Shown: positions 54,348 to 62,265 of the stretch, piece after piece | Layout: every line of letters begins with the position of its first letter | Position numbering within the stretch: the stretch's first letter is position 1 | Program-made: the position numbers and the translations under genes | NCBI GenBank assembly: GCA_028689675.1 | Contig: JAQVCS010000010.1 | Location: 1-64,000 of the forward strand | Direction of reading: 5' to 3' | Source: Desulfovibrionaceae bacterium | GTDB taxonomy: Bacteria; Desulfobacterota; Desulfovibrionia; Desulfovibrionales; Desulfovibrionaceae | DNA: 64,000 bases | The notes under the pieces: model-generated | Databases searched by the model: none | What the model saw: only the letters and a program-made list of their open reading frames with translations | What the model was told of the DNA's origin: nothing

Positions 54348-55304
54348 ATGGAAAACGACAAAGCTTACCTCTGGTCACACAAAGACCTGCTCGACGTCAC
54401 ACAGCTTTCTTTGCCCGATGTGACCCACATTTTGGACCTTGCGGCCTCTTTTGAACTGGTGAATCAGCGCCCTGTAAAAAAAGTTCCCACGCTCAAGGGT
54501 AAAAGCATTGTGCTTTTTTTTGCCGAAAACAGCACGCGCACCAAAACATCCTTTGATGTGGCTGGCAAACGCCTTTCTGCCGATACTTTTTCGCTGGCCA
54601 AAAGCGGCTCTAGTATTAGCAAGGGTGAAAGCCTGCAAGATACCGTATGGACCTTACAGGCTATGAACCCCGATGTGATTGTCATACGCCATTCCAGCAG
54701 CGGCGCAGCACAATTTATTGCCGAACGCCTGCAATGCGGCGTGGTGAACGGGGGCGATGGCTGGCATGCCCACCCCACGCAGGCCTTGCTGGATTGCTTT
54801 ACCCTGCGCCGTGCATGGCAGGGGCAATTTGCTGGCAAAACCCTGCTGATTGCTGGGGATATTGCCCATAGCCGCGTAGCGCGCTCTAATGTGCATTTAC
54901 TCACCAAGCTGGGGGTTAATGTGCGCATTTGCGCCCCCCGCACCCTGCTGCCTGCGGGCAGGCAAACATGGCCTGTGGAATATTTTGATACACTGCGCGA
55001 TGCCGTTAAGGGTGTAGATGCCGTCATGTGCCTGCGCTTGCAGCTGGAACGCATGCTGGATGGCCTGCTGCCTGACCTTGCCGAATATTCGCGCCGCTTT
55101 TGCCTGACACCCGAGCTTTTGTCCCTTGCCAACAGCCAAGCACCTGTGCTGCACCCCGGCCCCATTAACCGCGGTATGGAAATTGCCGCTGCCGTGGCCG
55201 ATGGCGCGCAAAGCCGCATTCTTGATCAGGTTGCCGCTGGTGTGGCCACGCGCATGGCTGTGCTCTACCTGCTGGCACAGCGCAAGGACGGAGGAAATAA
55301 ATAA
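54348..55304 (+). CDS. pyrB: Aspartate carbamoyltransferase catalytic subunit
   Basis: Catalyses the first committed pyrimidine step. The 318-residue protein has the carbamoyl-phosphate loop STRTKT at residues 62-67 ([11 protein letters not shown]), RHSSSGA in the middle and [13 protein letters not shown] near the C-terminus. No clear ribosome site precedes the ATG, although the start fits the family ([11 protein letters not shown] near residue 12). Its stop overlaps the pyrC ribosome site, with pyrC starting directly after the stop codon. Confidence 0.96.
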   Translation: MENDKAYLWSHKDLLDVTQLSLPDVTHILDLAASFELVNQRPVKKVPTLKGKSIVLFFAENSTRTKTSFDVAGKRLSADTFSLAKSGSSISKGESLQDTVWTLQAMNPDVIVIRHSSSGAAQFIAERLQCGVVNGGDGWHAHPTQALLDCFTLRRAWQGQFAGKTLLIAGDIAHSRVARSNVHLLTKLGVNVRICAPRTLLPAGRQTWPVEYFDTLRDAVKGVDAVMCLRLQLERMLDGLLPDLAEYSRRFCLTPELLSLANSQAPVLHPGPINRGMEIAAAVADGAQSRILDQVAAGVATRMAVLYLLAQRKDGGNK

Positions 55305-56570
55305 ATGACGCTTTGCATTACCAATGCCCGCTATCTTGGTGCTTTAGTTGATGTTTTTGTCAAGGGCGGCCTTATTGAAAATATGATACAGGCTGGCCAC
55401 CACAAGGCTGATGCTGGTACAGAAGTTTTTGATGCCCAAGGGCAGGTGCTCTTTCCCAGCTTTATTGACTGCCATGTGCATTTGCGCGAACCTGGCTATG
55501 AATATAAAGAAGATGTTGCTTCTGGCTTGCAGGCCGCTGTGCACGGGGGTTTTGGCGCGGTTATGTGCATGGCCAACACCAAGCCTGTGAATGATTGCGC
55601 GGCGGTGACCGAATATATTCTTCAGGCCGCCCGCAAGGCCTTCCCGCAAGGGGGGCCGCATGTATACCCTGTGGGGGCAGCCACGGTGGGGCTGCTTGGG
55701 CAGGAAATGGCGCCTTTGGCAGAGCTAGCGCAGGCTGGCTGTGTGGCTATTTCCAACGATGGGCATTCTATGGAAAATAGCGAGCTGATGCGCCGCGTTA
55801 TGGAATATGCCGCTGACCTCAAGCGCATTGTGATTGACCATTGTGAAGATGCCTCTTTGGCGCGCGGTACGCACATGAATGAGGGCATTACCAGTGGCAT
55901 GATTGGCGTGAAGGGGCAGCCAGACGTGGGGGAAGCCCTGCACGTTGCCCGTGATATTCTGCTGGCAGACTATTTAGACCTGCCCGTACACATTGCCCAT
56001 GTTTCCTGCAAGCGTGCTGTTGACCTTATACGCTGGGGCAAGGCGCGCGGTGTTAAAGTAACGGCAGAAACCTGCCCGCACTATTTGTTGCTGGATGACA
56101 GCGCACTTGAAAATTATGGCACCAATGCTAAAGTGAACCCGCCCCTGCGCACCCCTGCCGATGTGGCAGCCCTGCGCGAGGCCGTAAAAGACGGCACTAT
56201 TGATATTTTTGTTACCGACCACGCCCCCCATGCCGCCCATGAAAAGGAATGCCCTCTGGACGAGGCACCCAATGGCTTTACTGGCCTTGACCTTGCCCTG
56301 AGCCTTACCTACACGCTGGTGCGGGAAGGTTTTTTGCAAGAGGCAGATTTGGAACGCCTGTGGAGCCGCAAGCCAGCAGAAATTTTTGACCTGCCTGTCA
56401 ATATGTTTGCCCCCGGTGACCCCGCAAACTTTTTCTTGTTTGACCCAGAGGCACGCTGGCTTGTCAGCCCCGAAACAATCTATTCAAAAAGCTGCAATAC
56501 CCCCTATGCAGGGCAGGAATTGCGCGGGCGCGTCAGTGCCCATTGGCTGGAGGGCAAACGCATTTTTTAG
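55305..56570 (+). CDS. pyrC: Dihydroorotase, class I
   Basis: A zinc amidohydrolase of 421 residues that closes carbamoyl-aspartate to dihydroorotate. Zinc histidines His57 and His59 lie in FIDCHVHLREPG; GFGAVMCMANTKP and FVTDHAPH are also typical. The pyrB stop TAA is at 55302-55304 and the ATG follows directly; GGAGG at the pyrB end serves as ribosome site. Its TAG stop codon is the first triplet of a dispersed repeat. Confidence 0.96.
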   Translation: MTLCITNARYLGALVDVFVKGGLIENMIQAGHHKADAGTEVFDAQGQVLFPSFIDCHVHLREPGYEYKEDVASGLQAAVHGGFGAVMCMANTKPVNDCAAVTEYILQAARKAFPQGGPHVYPVGAATVGLLGQEMAPLAELAQAGCVAISNDGHSMENSELMRRVMEYAADLKRIVIDHCEDASLARGTHMNEGITSGMIGVKGQPDVGEALHVARDILLADYLDLPVHIAHVSCKRAVDLIRWGKARGVKVTAETCPHYLLLDDSALENYGTNAKVNPPLRTPADVAALREAVKDGTIDIFVTDHAPHAAHEKECPLDEAPNGFTGLDLALSLTYTLVREGFLQEADLERLWSRKPAEIFDLPVNMFAPGDPANFFLFDPEARWLVSPETIYSKSCNTPYAGQELRGRVSAHWLEGKRIF

Positions 56571-56658
56571 AGCAATTCCGCTGTGAAATAGTCATGCAAG
56601 GGCAAGCAAAACCTGCCTGCGCCTATTTCGTGGCAAAAAATTGCAGGCAAATTCTTAC

Positions 56659-56792
56659 AGAGCAGATGCCCATTTTTTACGGTGAAAGACAAGTTCACTT
56701 CGGCACATCACAGCGCATAGAGCGTGCGCTTATGCTGTCTGTGGCGGGCATCTGCTCTGGCTCTTGCCAGTGCAATTGCAAAACACAATTGC
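56659..56792 (+). repeat. Dispersed TAGAGC-type repeat, about 150-bp class (diverged copy)
   Basis: Starts AGAGCAGATGCCC, contains GCGCTTATGCTGT and CTCTTGCCAG, ends ACACAATTGCTC. Its blocks are in the same order as at 12370-12519. A separate TAGAGCAATTCC start at 56568 suggests a second, broken copy nested beside it. Confidence 0.5.
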
Positions 56793-57055
56793 TCGCAAGG
56801 CAGGGCACGGGGCACGATATAACTGTTTTTACCTATAAAAACAGCATAGTATACAAAAAAATAAAGCTCAATTCCATGCTTGAGCTTTGTGCCATGGCAT
56901 AATAAAGGCTATACGCATAGCCGAGCCACATATTTTTATCTGCTATACTCTAAAATTATTTATTTACATCATACTCCCATTATGGTAGTCGTGCCGACTT
57001 GCTATTTTAAAAATATTCTTTATTCTTATTTTTCCTTATTATTGTCACAACAATA

Positions 57056-57080
57056 ACGCAAAAAGTCATTATTTTTGCGT
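57056..57080. promoter_or_regulatory. Perfect 9-bp inverted repeat, possible operator
   Basis: ACGCAAAAA (57056-57064) and TTTTTGCGT (57072-57080) flank a 7-bp spacer about 75 bp before the yeiH start. Its position suits a regulator-binding site; terminator use is less likely because no gene on the plus strand ends just upstream. Confidence 0.4.
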
Positions 57081-57136
57081 ATTGTATAGAGCGTGCTGTT
57101 TTTTTATGCTATAAAAAATGGCCCTGTCGAACAACT

Positions 57137-57154
57137 TGTGATGGAGGTATCACA
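57137..57154 (+). promoter_or_regulatory. Palindrome enclosing the yeiH ribosome site
   Basis: TGTGAT-GGAGGT-ATCACA is a perfect 6-bp inverted repeat with the Shine-Dalgarno GGAGG in its 6-nt loop and the start codon at its right edge. It could hold the ribosome site in a loop in the mRNA or be a protein site in the DNA. Confidence 0.4.
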
Positions 57155-58899
57155 TGTCTCAAAATCAGGATGTCGTTATCGACAAAGCCCAGTCAACATG
57201 GTCTGACTTATGGAAAAAAGAAGACTATTGGGCTATTTGGCTTGGCCTCGCTTTTTCTTTGCTGGCATTGTATTTGTATGTTTTCAGCTATCCTGCTGAC
57301 AAACTGGCACAGAACAATGACGTCATAGCAAAAGCCGAAGCTACCATGCAGGCTGAAGCTGCCCGTGCCCCTTTTAAAACCATTGAATGGTATCAGGCAC
57401 AAAGCACCAAAAAAGTTAAGCCCGCGGCCAGCGATTTTGCTAAATCGCTCAATACCTACATGGGCAGACCCGGCTCTTGGTCGAGCTCTCCCATGGACGG
57501 GCTGATTGTGGACAAAGCCAAGGCTGAAGCAAAGGCCGAAAAAGCCAAGCCTGCTGCTGAAAAAGCCAAGGCTGCCGCTGCCGAAGCCCTTGCCACCGCT
57601 ACCCTTGCCCAAGAAGCTGCCGCTGCTGCCCAATTTGGCGACACCGCGCTGAACAGCGCTGCCGACAAAAAAATTCAGGACTGGCGCGCCGCAGAACGCA
57701 AGGCAAGCAAGGCTGCCGATAAAACCAAGGTAAAATCATACAACCTGCTCACCACTCTGCCCGTGCTTTTTGTGGGGCTGGCTCTTGCTTTTGGCATAGG
57801 CATAGCTGTGATGGGGCAGGCTTTTATGCCCTTTGTTATTGGCTTTGCTGGCGTTTTTGTCTTTACCGTTCTGGCCATGGTGCTGGGCAGCTGGAGCGTA
57901 ACCAAATATTATGGCGTCAGCACAGAAGCTTGGGCCATTTTGCTGGGTATGCTGCTTGCCAACACCATTGGTACACCCAAATGGATCAAACCCGCTCTGC
58001 AGGTGGAATTTTACATCAAAACGGGTCTGGTGCTGTTGGGCTGCGAAATTCTGCTGGATAAAATCATTGCCATTGGTATTCCCGGGCTGTTCGTTGCTTG
58101 GGTGGTTACCCCCATTGTCTTGATTGGTACCTATATTTTCGGTCAGAAAATTGTCAAAATGCCTTCCAAGACCTTGAATATCACCATTTCTGCCGACATG
58201 TCCGTGTGCGGCACCTCTGCTGCTATTGCCGCAGCCGCTGCCTGCCGTGCAAAGAAAGAAGAATTAGCCCTTTCTGTGGGTATTTCTCTGCTCTTTACCG
58301 CCATTATGATGATTGTGATGCCTATTGTTATTAAAGCCTTGGGCTTGCCCGATGTGCTGGGCGGTGCGTGGATTGGCGGCACTATCGACTCCACTGGTGC
58401 TGTGGCCGCAGCCGGCGCCTTCCTTGGCGAACGTGCCATGTATGTGGCAGCCACCATTAAGATGATTCAGAACGTGCTGATTGGCGTTTCTGCCTTCTGC
58501 ATTGCTGTTTACTGGGTCACCAAGGTAGACCGCGTGGAAGGTGCAGAAGTGCACTTTACTGAAGTGTGGCACCGTTTCCCCAAGTTCGTCTTGGGCTTCC
58601 TTGCTGCCTCTGTTATTTTCTCTTACTACTCTGGCCTGCTTGGGCCTGATGTTTCCAATGGTCTCATCACCGCTGGCGCAATTAAGAGTGCCACCTCGCC
58701 CCTGCGCGCTTGGTGCTTTACCCTTTCTTTTGCTGCCATTGGTCTTGCTACCAACTTCCGCGAGCTTGCCAGCTACTTCAAGGGCGGCAAACCCGTTATT
58801 CTGTATGTGTGCGGCCAAAGCTTCAACTTGGCCTTAACGCTGGCCATGGCTTATGTCATGTTCTATCTGGTCTTCCCTGAAATTACTGCTCGCATCTAA
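57154..58899 (+). CDS. yeiH: Enlarged YeiH-type putative sulfate exporter family transporter
   Basis: A 581-residue membrane protein. The PF03601-type YeiH core covers about 195-581 with 10 or so hydrophobic segments (GVSTEAWAILLGMLLANTIGTP, ISADMSVCGTSAAIAAAAA, GGAWIGGTIDSTGAVAAAGAF). Unlike 340-residue YeiH it has one extra N-terminal transmembrane segment (about 29-50) and then a 140-residue Ala/Lys/Glu-rich insert, probably coiled coil, before the core. The substrate is unproven; sulfur oxyanions or sulfonates are suspected. Single gene with its own terminator. Confidence 0.85.
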   Translation: MSQNQDVVIDKAQSTWSDLWKKEDYWAIWLGLAFSLLALYLYVFSYPADKLAQNNDVIAKAEATMQAEAARAPFKTIEWYQAQSTKKVKPAASDFAKSLNTYMGRPGSWSSSPMDGLIVDKAKAEAKAEKAKPAAEKAKAAAAEALATATLAQEAAAAAQFGDTALNSAADKKIQDWRAAERKASKAADKTKVKSYNLLTTLPVLFVGLALAFGIGIAVMGQAFMPFVIGFAGVFVFTVLAMVLGSWSVTKYYGVSTEAWAILLGMLLANTIGTPKWIKPALQVEFYIKTGLVLLGCEILLDKIIAIGIPGLFVAWVVTPIVLIGTYIFGQKIVKMPSKTLNITISADMSVCGTSAAIAAAAACRAKKEELALSVGISLLFTAIMMIVMPIVIKALGLPDVLGGAWIGGTIDSTGAVAAAGAFLGERAMYVAATIKMIQNVLIGVSAFCIAVYWVTKVDRVEGAEVHFTEVWHRFPKFVLGFLAASVIFSYYSGLLGPDVSNGLITAGAIKSATSPLRAWCFTLSFAAIGLATNFRELASYFKGGKPVILYVCGQSFNLALTLAMAYVMFYLVFPEITARI

Positions 58900-58921
58900 A
58901 ACAGCAGTCAGGTAAAAAACT

Positions 58922-58957
58922 ATGCGGCTCGGAACACTCTGTTTCGAGCCGCATTTT
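58922..58957 (+). terminator. Intrinsic terminator after yeiH
   Basis: ATGCGGCTCG (58922-58931) pairs perfectly with CGAGCCGCAT (58945-58954), followed by TTTT. Confidence 0.9.
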
Positions 58958-59123
58958 CACTTGATAGCGGGCAAGGCTTGTTTCATACTAAAGCAGATGA
59001 GCACTCATAATGGGCATCTGCCCTGCTACAAAGCCTTACCACACAATAACCATAGGCGCGCTTTGCACCTTTAGCCTATTTCACAGTGACCTTGCTCTCG
59101 CAAGAGAATAACTGAGGTTTTTT

Positions 59124-59381
59124 ATGCAACGTAATCTTTTCTTACGCACGGCAGCCTTTGTGGGCATTCCTTGTTTTGTATGGATTTTTATGATGTACAT
59201 CACGCCCTACATGCTGCAATTTTGCCCAAACTGGCAGCACTATGTAAACCATGTGGAAGATGCGGGCATAACAAACCCAGGTGTGCTGTATTATAATGAC
59301 GTGCCCGCAGCTGCTGAAGCAGAGCGTATTTTTCGGGATACTGTGCGCTTTTTACCCAAAGAACAACAGCCAGAGCAATGA
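59124..59381 (+). CDS. Small membrane-anchored protein of unknown function
   Basis: An 85-residue protein with one N-terminal hydrophobic segment (about 8-32, AAFVGIPCFVWIFMMYITPYML) and a short acidic tail. CTGAGG precedes the ATG. Its stop overlaps the next start by four bases (ATGA), so it is translationally coupled to the DMT transporter. No family recognised. Confidence 0.75.
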   Translation: MQRNLFLRTAAFVGIPCFVWIFMMYITPYMLQFCPNWQHYVNHVEDAGITNPGVLYYNDVPAAAEAERIFRDTVRFLPKEQQPEQ

Positions 59382-60250
59382 TAAGCACACAATACAGCGG
59401 GCTGGCCTTTATTTTGCTGGCGGCTTTTTTGTGGTCTTTGCTGGGCTCTCTTTCCCATTATTGCTTTGCCGCAGGGCTTGCCCCGCTGGAGGTGGCCTTT
59501 TGGCGGGCGCTTTTTGCCTGCCTATGCTTTGCCGTCCATGCCGCCCTGCACCACAGCCTGCGCATACCCATGCGCCATGCCGCAAGCTTTGCCGCTTTTG
59601 GCATTGTGGGCATTGGGGCATTTTTTGGCACATTTCAGCTTGCTGTCTTTAATGGCGGCGCTGCCACAGCCGTTATTTTGCTCTACACCGCCCCCCTGTG
59701 GGTGGCGCTCTTTTCCCGCCTGCTTTTTCACGAAGCTTTGCCCCCGCGCAAGCTGCTTGCCATTGGCATTGCCCTAGCAGGCACTATGCTTGTGTGCTTT
59801 TCAGGGGGCAGCCTGCCCAGCCACAACAGCACGCTGGGCATAGCCTTTGGCCTGCTGGCTGGCTTTTGCTATGCCCTGCACTATCCTTTTTATGTCTGGT
59901 GGCAAAGCCGCCACAGCACAGCCACCATTTATGCCTATATGCAATTGGGCGGCCTGCTGTGCCTGCTGCCCTTTGTAAGCATAAGCGGCAGCTATTCATG
60001 GCAAATATGGCTTACCCTGCTGGCACTGGGGGCAATTACTGGCTATGGGGCATATTGGGCTTATGGACAAAGCCTGCAACGCATCAGCCCTGTGCAGGTG
60101 GCTATTTGCGCCAATATGGAGCCCGTGCTGGGCACGCTGTGGGCATGGCTTTTTTGGCAGGAAAATTTCAGCCCCTTGGGCTGGGCTGGCGGGGCGCTGG
60201 TGTGTGGAGCGCTGTTGCTTATTGCAGCCCAAAGGCAGAAAGCCAGCTAG
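59378..60250 (+). CDS. EamA/DMT superfamily transporter
   Basis: A 290-residue permease with ten hydrophobic segments and two EamA domains (about 8-140 and 150-285). The metabolite exported is unknown; family members handle amino acids, nucleobases or sugars. It overlaps the small membrane protein gene by 4 bp. Its TAG stop codon is the first triplet of the 35-bp TAGAGC repeat. Confidence 0.9.
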   Translation: MISTQYSGLAFILLAAFLWSLLGSLSHYCFAAGLAPLEVAFWRALFACLCFAVHAALHHSLRIPMRHAASFAAFGIVGIGAFFGTFQLAVFNGGAATAVILLYTAPLWVALFSRLLFHEALPPRKLLAIGIALAGTMLVCFSGGSLPSHNSTLGIAFGLLAGFCYALHYPFYVWWQSRHSTATIYAYMQLGGLLCLLPFVSISGSYSWQIWLTLLALGAITGYGAYWAYGQSLQRISPVQVAICANMEPVLGTLWAWLFWQENFSPLGWAGGALVCGALLLIAAQRQKAS

Positions 60251-60282
60251 AGCTTTTTACCTTTGAAAGTAACTCTGCTCTA
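60248..60282. repeat. Short (35-bp) TAGAGC-ended repeat at the DMT-transporter stop codon
   Basis: TAGAGCTTTTTACCTTTGAAAGT then AACTCTGCTCTA: nearly the same as 45576-45610. Its last TA is shared with the first TA of the MITE-like element that follows. Confidence 0.78.
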
Positions 60283-60440
60283 GGGTGTGTTCACACTACA
60301 GGAATTTTGTTCGCTGGCAAGGAAGACGAGGCCTGTATGCAGGAAGTGTCCTCTTATGGTACTAAATGGTACTAACCCGAAATACAAGCCGAAGTCTGAC
60401 GCCGACAGAGGGCAAAAGAACATAGTGTGAACACGCCCTA
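60281..60440. mobile_element. MITE-like element, copy B (160 bp)
   Basis: Terminal inverted repeats TAGGGTGTGTTCACACTA (60281-60298) and TAGTGTGAACACGCCCTA (60423-60440) match at 17 of 18 positions. The interior equals copy A at 38061-38210 except for substitutions and a 10-bp duplication (GGTACTAAAT repeated at about 60359-60378). TA-flanked ends suggest TA-targeting insertion. No ORF. Confidence 0.82.
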
Positions 60441-60567
60441 AAGAGAGCAAGTCTCTGGCAGGCTGCACCTTCAGGCGTGCCCAAAGGGCAATCTTCTCAT
60501 AAATAACTGCTTGTCCACTTTGCTTGAAGATTGGCCTTTGCTTCTTGAAAAAGCATCACAGCGCAGA

Positions 60568-60599
60568 CAAAAAAAGCCCGCTCAACCAAGAACGGGCTT
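60568..60599 (-). terminator. Intrinsic terminator of the liv operon
   Basis: AAGCCCG (60574-60580) with CGGGCTT (60593-60599); on the minus strand it is followed by TTTTTTTGTC. It lies about 175 bp past the livF stop, with a repeat between. Confidence 0.7.
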
Positions 60600-60620
60600 A
60601 ACAATATGGCCTTTGGCTGC

Positions 60621-60770
60621 CAGAGCAATTTTGCTTTAAAATTGCCCTGCTCTCTGCGGCGCTTATGCTCCTCACGCGCAGCATAAGCGCACTCTCTATG
60701 CGCTGTTACAAGCCGAAGTGCTTTTATCTTTCATCGTGATAGTGTATATACTTTTACCATTAAGCTGCTC
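60621..60770 (+). repeat. Dispersed TAGAGC-type repeat, about 150-bp class, next to livF
   Basis: AGAGCAATTTTGCTTTAAAATTGCCCTGCTCT hairpin, then GCGCTTATGCTC, CTATGCGCTGTTAC, CTTTTATCTTTC, ending TTAAGCTGCTCT. The plus-strand block order matches the minus-strand reading of 5853-6003. With the terminator and the MITE it accounts for most of the 523-bp gene-free gap from 60251. Confidence 0.65.
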
Positions 60771-60773
60771 TCA

Positions 60774-61484
60774 TTAGCTGCCCAAATAGGCCTCGCGCAC
60801 CTGCGGGTTTGCCAGCAGGCTGGCGGCGCTGTCTTCCATCACCACATTGCCCACTTCCAGCACATAGCCACGGGTGGCCAGCTTGAGCGCGGCACGGGCA
60901 TTTTGTTCCACCAGCACCACAGTAACGCCGCGCTGGTTAATTTCCCGCACCGTTTCAAAAATAGAGCGCACCAAGAGCGGCGCCAGCCCCAGCGAAGGCT
61001 CATCCAGCAGCAATACGCGCGGCTCGCCCATCAGGGCGCGGCCTATGGCCAGCATTTGCTGTTCCCCGCCCGAAAGTGTGCCAGCCAGCTGGTCGCGCCG
61101 CTCTAGCAAACGCGGAAAGAGCGAAAAAATCCACTCTAAGGTTGTATTGCTGCGCTGCTTATCGTGCAGGGTAAAAGCCCCAAGCTGCAAATTTTCAAGC
61201 ACGGTCATAGTGCCAAACACGCGGCGGCCTTCGGGCGACTGCGTAATGCCGCGCTTTACAATATCAAAGCTGTGTATGGTATGCAGGGGCTTGCCTTCAA
61301 AGAAAATTCCCCCAGAGGAAGGCTTGACCAAGCCGCTTATAGAAAGCAGGGTGGTGCTTTTTCCAGCACCATTTGCCCCCAAAATGGTCACAATTTCCCC
61401 TTCCTCCACGCGCATACTAATGCCATGCAAGGCTTCCACATTGCCATAGCGCACACAAACATTCTGCAATTCCAAAAATGCCAT
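60774..61484 (-). CDS. livF: Branched-chain amino acid ABC transporter ATPase LivF
   Basis: A 236-residue cytoplasmic ATPase subunit of a LIV-type importer. Walker A is GANGAGKST (36-44), the signature TLSGGEQQMLAIGRAL and Walker B VLLLDEPSLGLAP are normal. It starts at the ATG at 61484, just after the livG stop (TAATATG), so translation is coupled. Last gene of livH-livM-livG-livF. Confidence 0.95.
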   Translation of the reverse strand: MAFLELQNVCVRYGNVEALHGISMRVEEGEIVTILGANGAGKSTTLLSISGLVKPSSGGIFFEGKPLHTIHSFDIVKRGITQSPEGRRVFGTMTVLENLQLGAFTLHDKQRSNTTLEWIFSLFPRLLERRDQLAGTLSGGEQQMLAIGRALMGEPRVLLLDEPSLGLAPLLVRSIFETVREINQRGVTVVLVEQNARAALKLATRGYVLEVGNVVMEDSAASLLANPQVREAYLGS

Positions 61485-61485
61485 A

Positions 61486-62265
61486 TTACAGCTCGTCTTC
61501 CGCACCAAGGTAGGCGCGTATTACGTCGGGGTGCTTGCTCACCACATCGGGCGCGCCTTCGGCTATCATGGTGCCGTGTTCAAGCACCACAAGGTGCTTG
61601 CACACCTGCATAACAAGGCGCATATCGTGCTCTATAAGCAAGACCGTAATGCCGCGGGCACGAATGTGGTTAATGGTATCAACCAGCGCCACTGTTTCTT
61701 GGTCATTCATGCCGCCAGCGGGTTCATCAAGAATAAGCAGGCGCGGGTCAGAAGCCAGCGCGCGGGCAATTTCCACAAGGCGCTGGTTGCCATAGGAAAG
61801 GCTGCCCGCTTCTTCGGCATGCTTATCGGCAAGGCCAACAAAATCAAGCTCGTCCATGGCGCGCTCTAGGGCACGTTTTTCTTCCTGCCTTTGGGCTGGC
61901 GTGTGCAGCATAGAAGCAAACAAGCCCGATCGTAGGCGGCAATGCTGCCCTGCCAGCACATTTTCCACCACGGGCAGCGAGCTGAAGAGGCGTATACTTT
62001 GAAAGGTGCGGGCTATGCCCATTTCCACAATGGCATGGGGCTTTTTGCCCACCAGCTTGTGCCCCATAAAGGTGATGCTGCCCTGCTCTGGCACATAATT
62101 GCCTGTTATGCAGTTAAACACCGTGGTTTTGCCAGCGCCATTGGGGCCAATAAGCCCCACTATGCTGTTTTCACGCACATCAAAAGCAATATCATTCAGG
62201 GCAACAAGGCCGCCAAAAATTTTGGTTACCTCACACAAAGACAATAAGGGGCTGACGGTGCTCAT
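61486..62265 (-). CDS. livG: Branched-chain amino acid ABC transporter ATPase LivG
   Basis: A 259-residue ATPase partner of LivF. Walker A GPNGAGKTT (40-48), GIARTFQSIRLF, the LivG-type signature SLSYGNQRLVEIARAL and Walker B LLILDEPAGGMN are present. It directly follows livM, whose stop abuts its start. Confidence 0.95.
   Translation of the reverse strand: MSTVSPLLSLCEVTKIFGGLVALNDIAFDVRENSIVGLIGPNGAGKTTVFNCITGNYVPEQGSITFMGHKLVGKKPHAIVEMGIARTFQSIRLFSSLPVVENVLAGQHCRLRSGLFASMLHTPAQRQEEKRALERAMDELDFVGLADKHAEEAGSLSYGNQRLVEIARALASDPRLLILDEPAGGMNDQETVALVDTINHIRARGITVLLIEHDMRLVMQVCKHLVVLEHGTMIAEGAPDVVSKHPDVIRAYLGAEDEL

Larger units (their letters stand above)
56568..57153. other. Gene-free region with repeats and an AT-rich leader before yeiH
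   Basis: The left part (56568 to about 56800) is repeat material: TAGAGCAATTCC at the pyrC stop, then a block (about 56659-56792) matching the 150-bp class (GCGGGCATCTGCTCTGG, CTTGCCAGTGCAATTGC). The right 260 bp are very AT-rich and hold a 9-bp inverted repeat and a palindrome overlapping the yeiH ribosome site. No ORF stands out. Confidence 0.55.
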
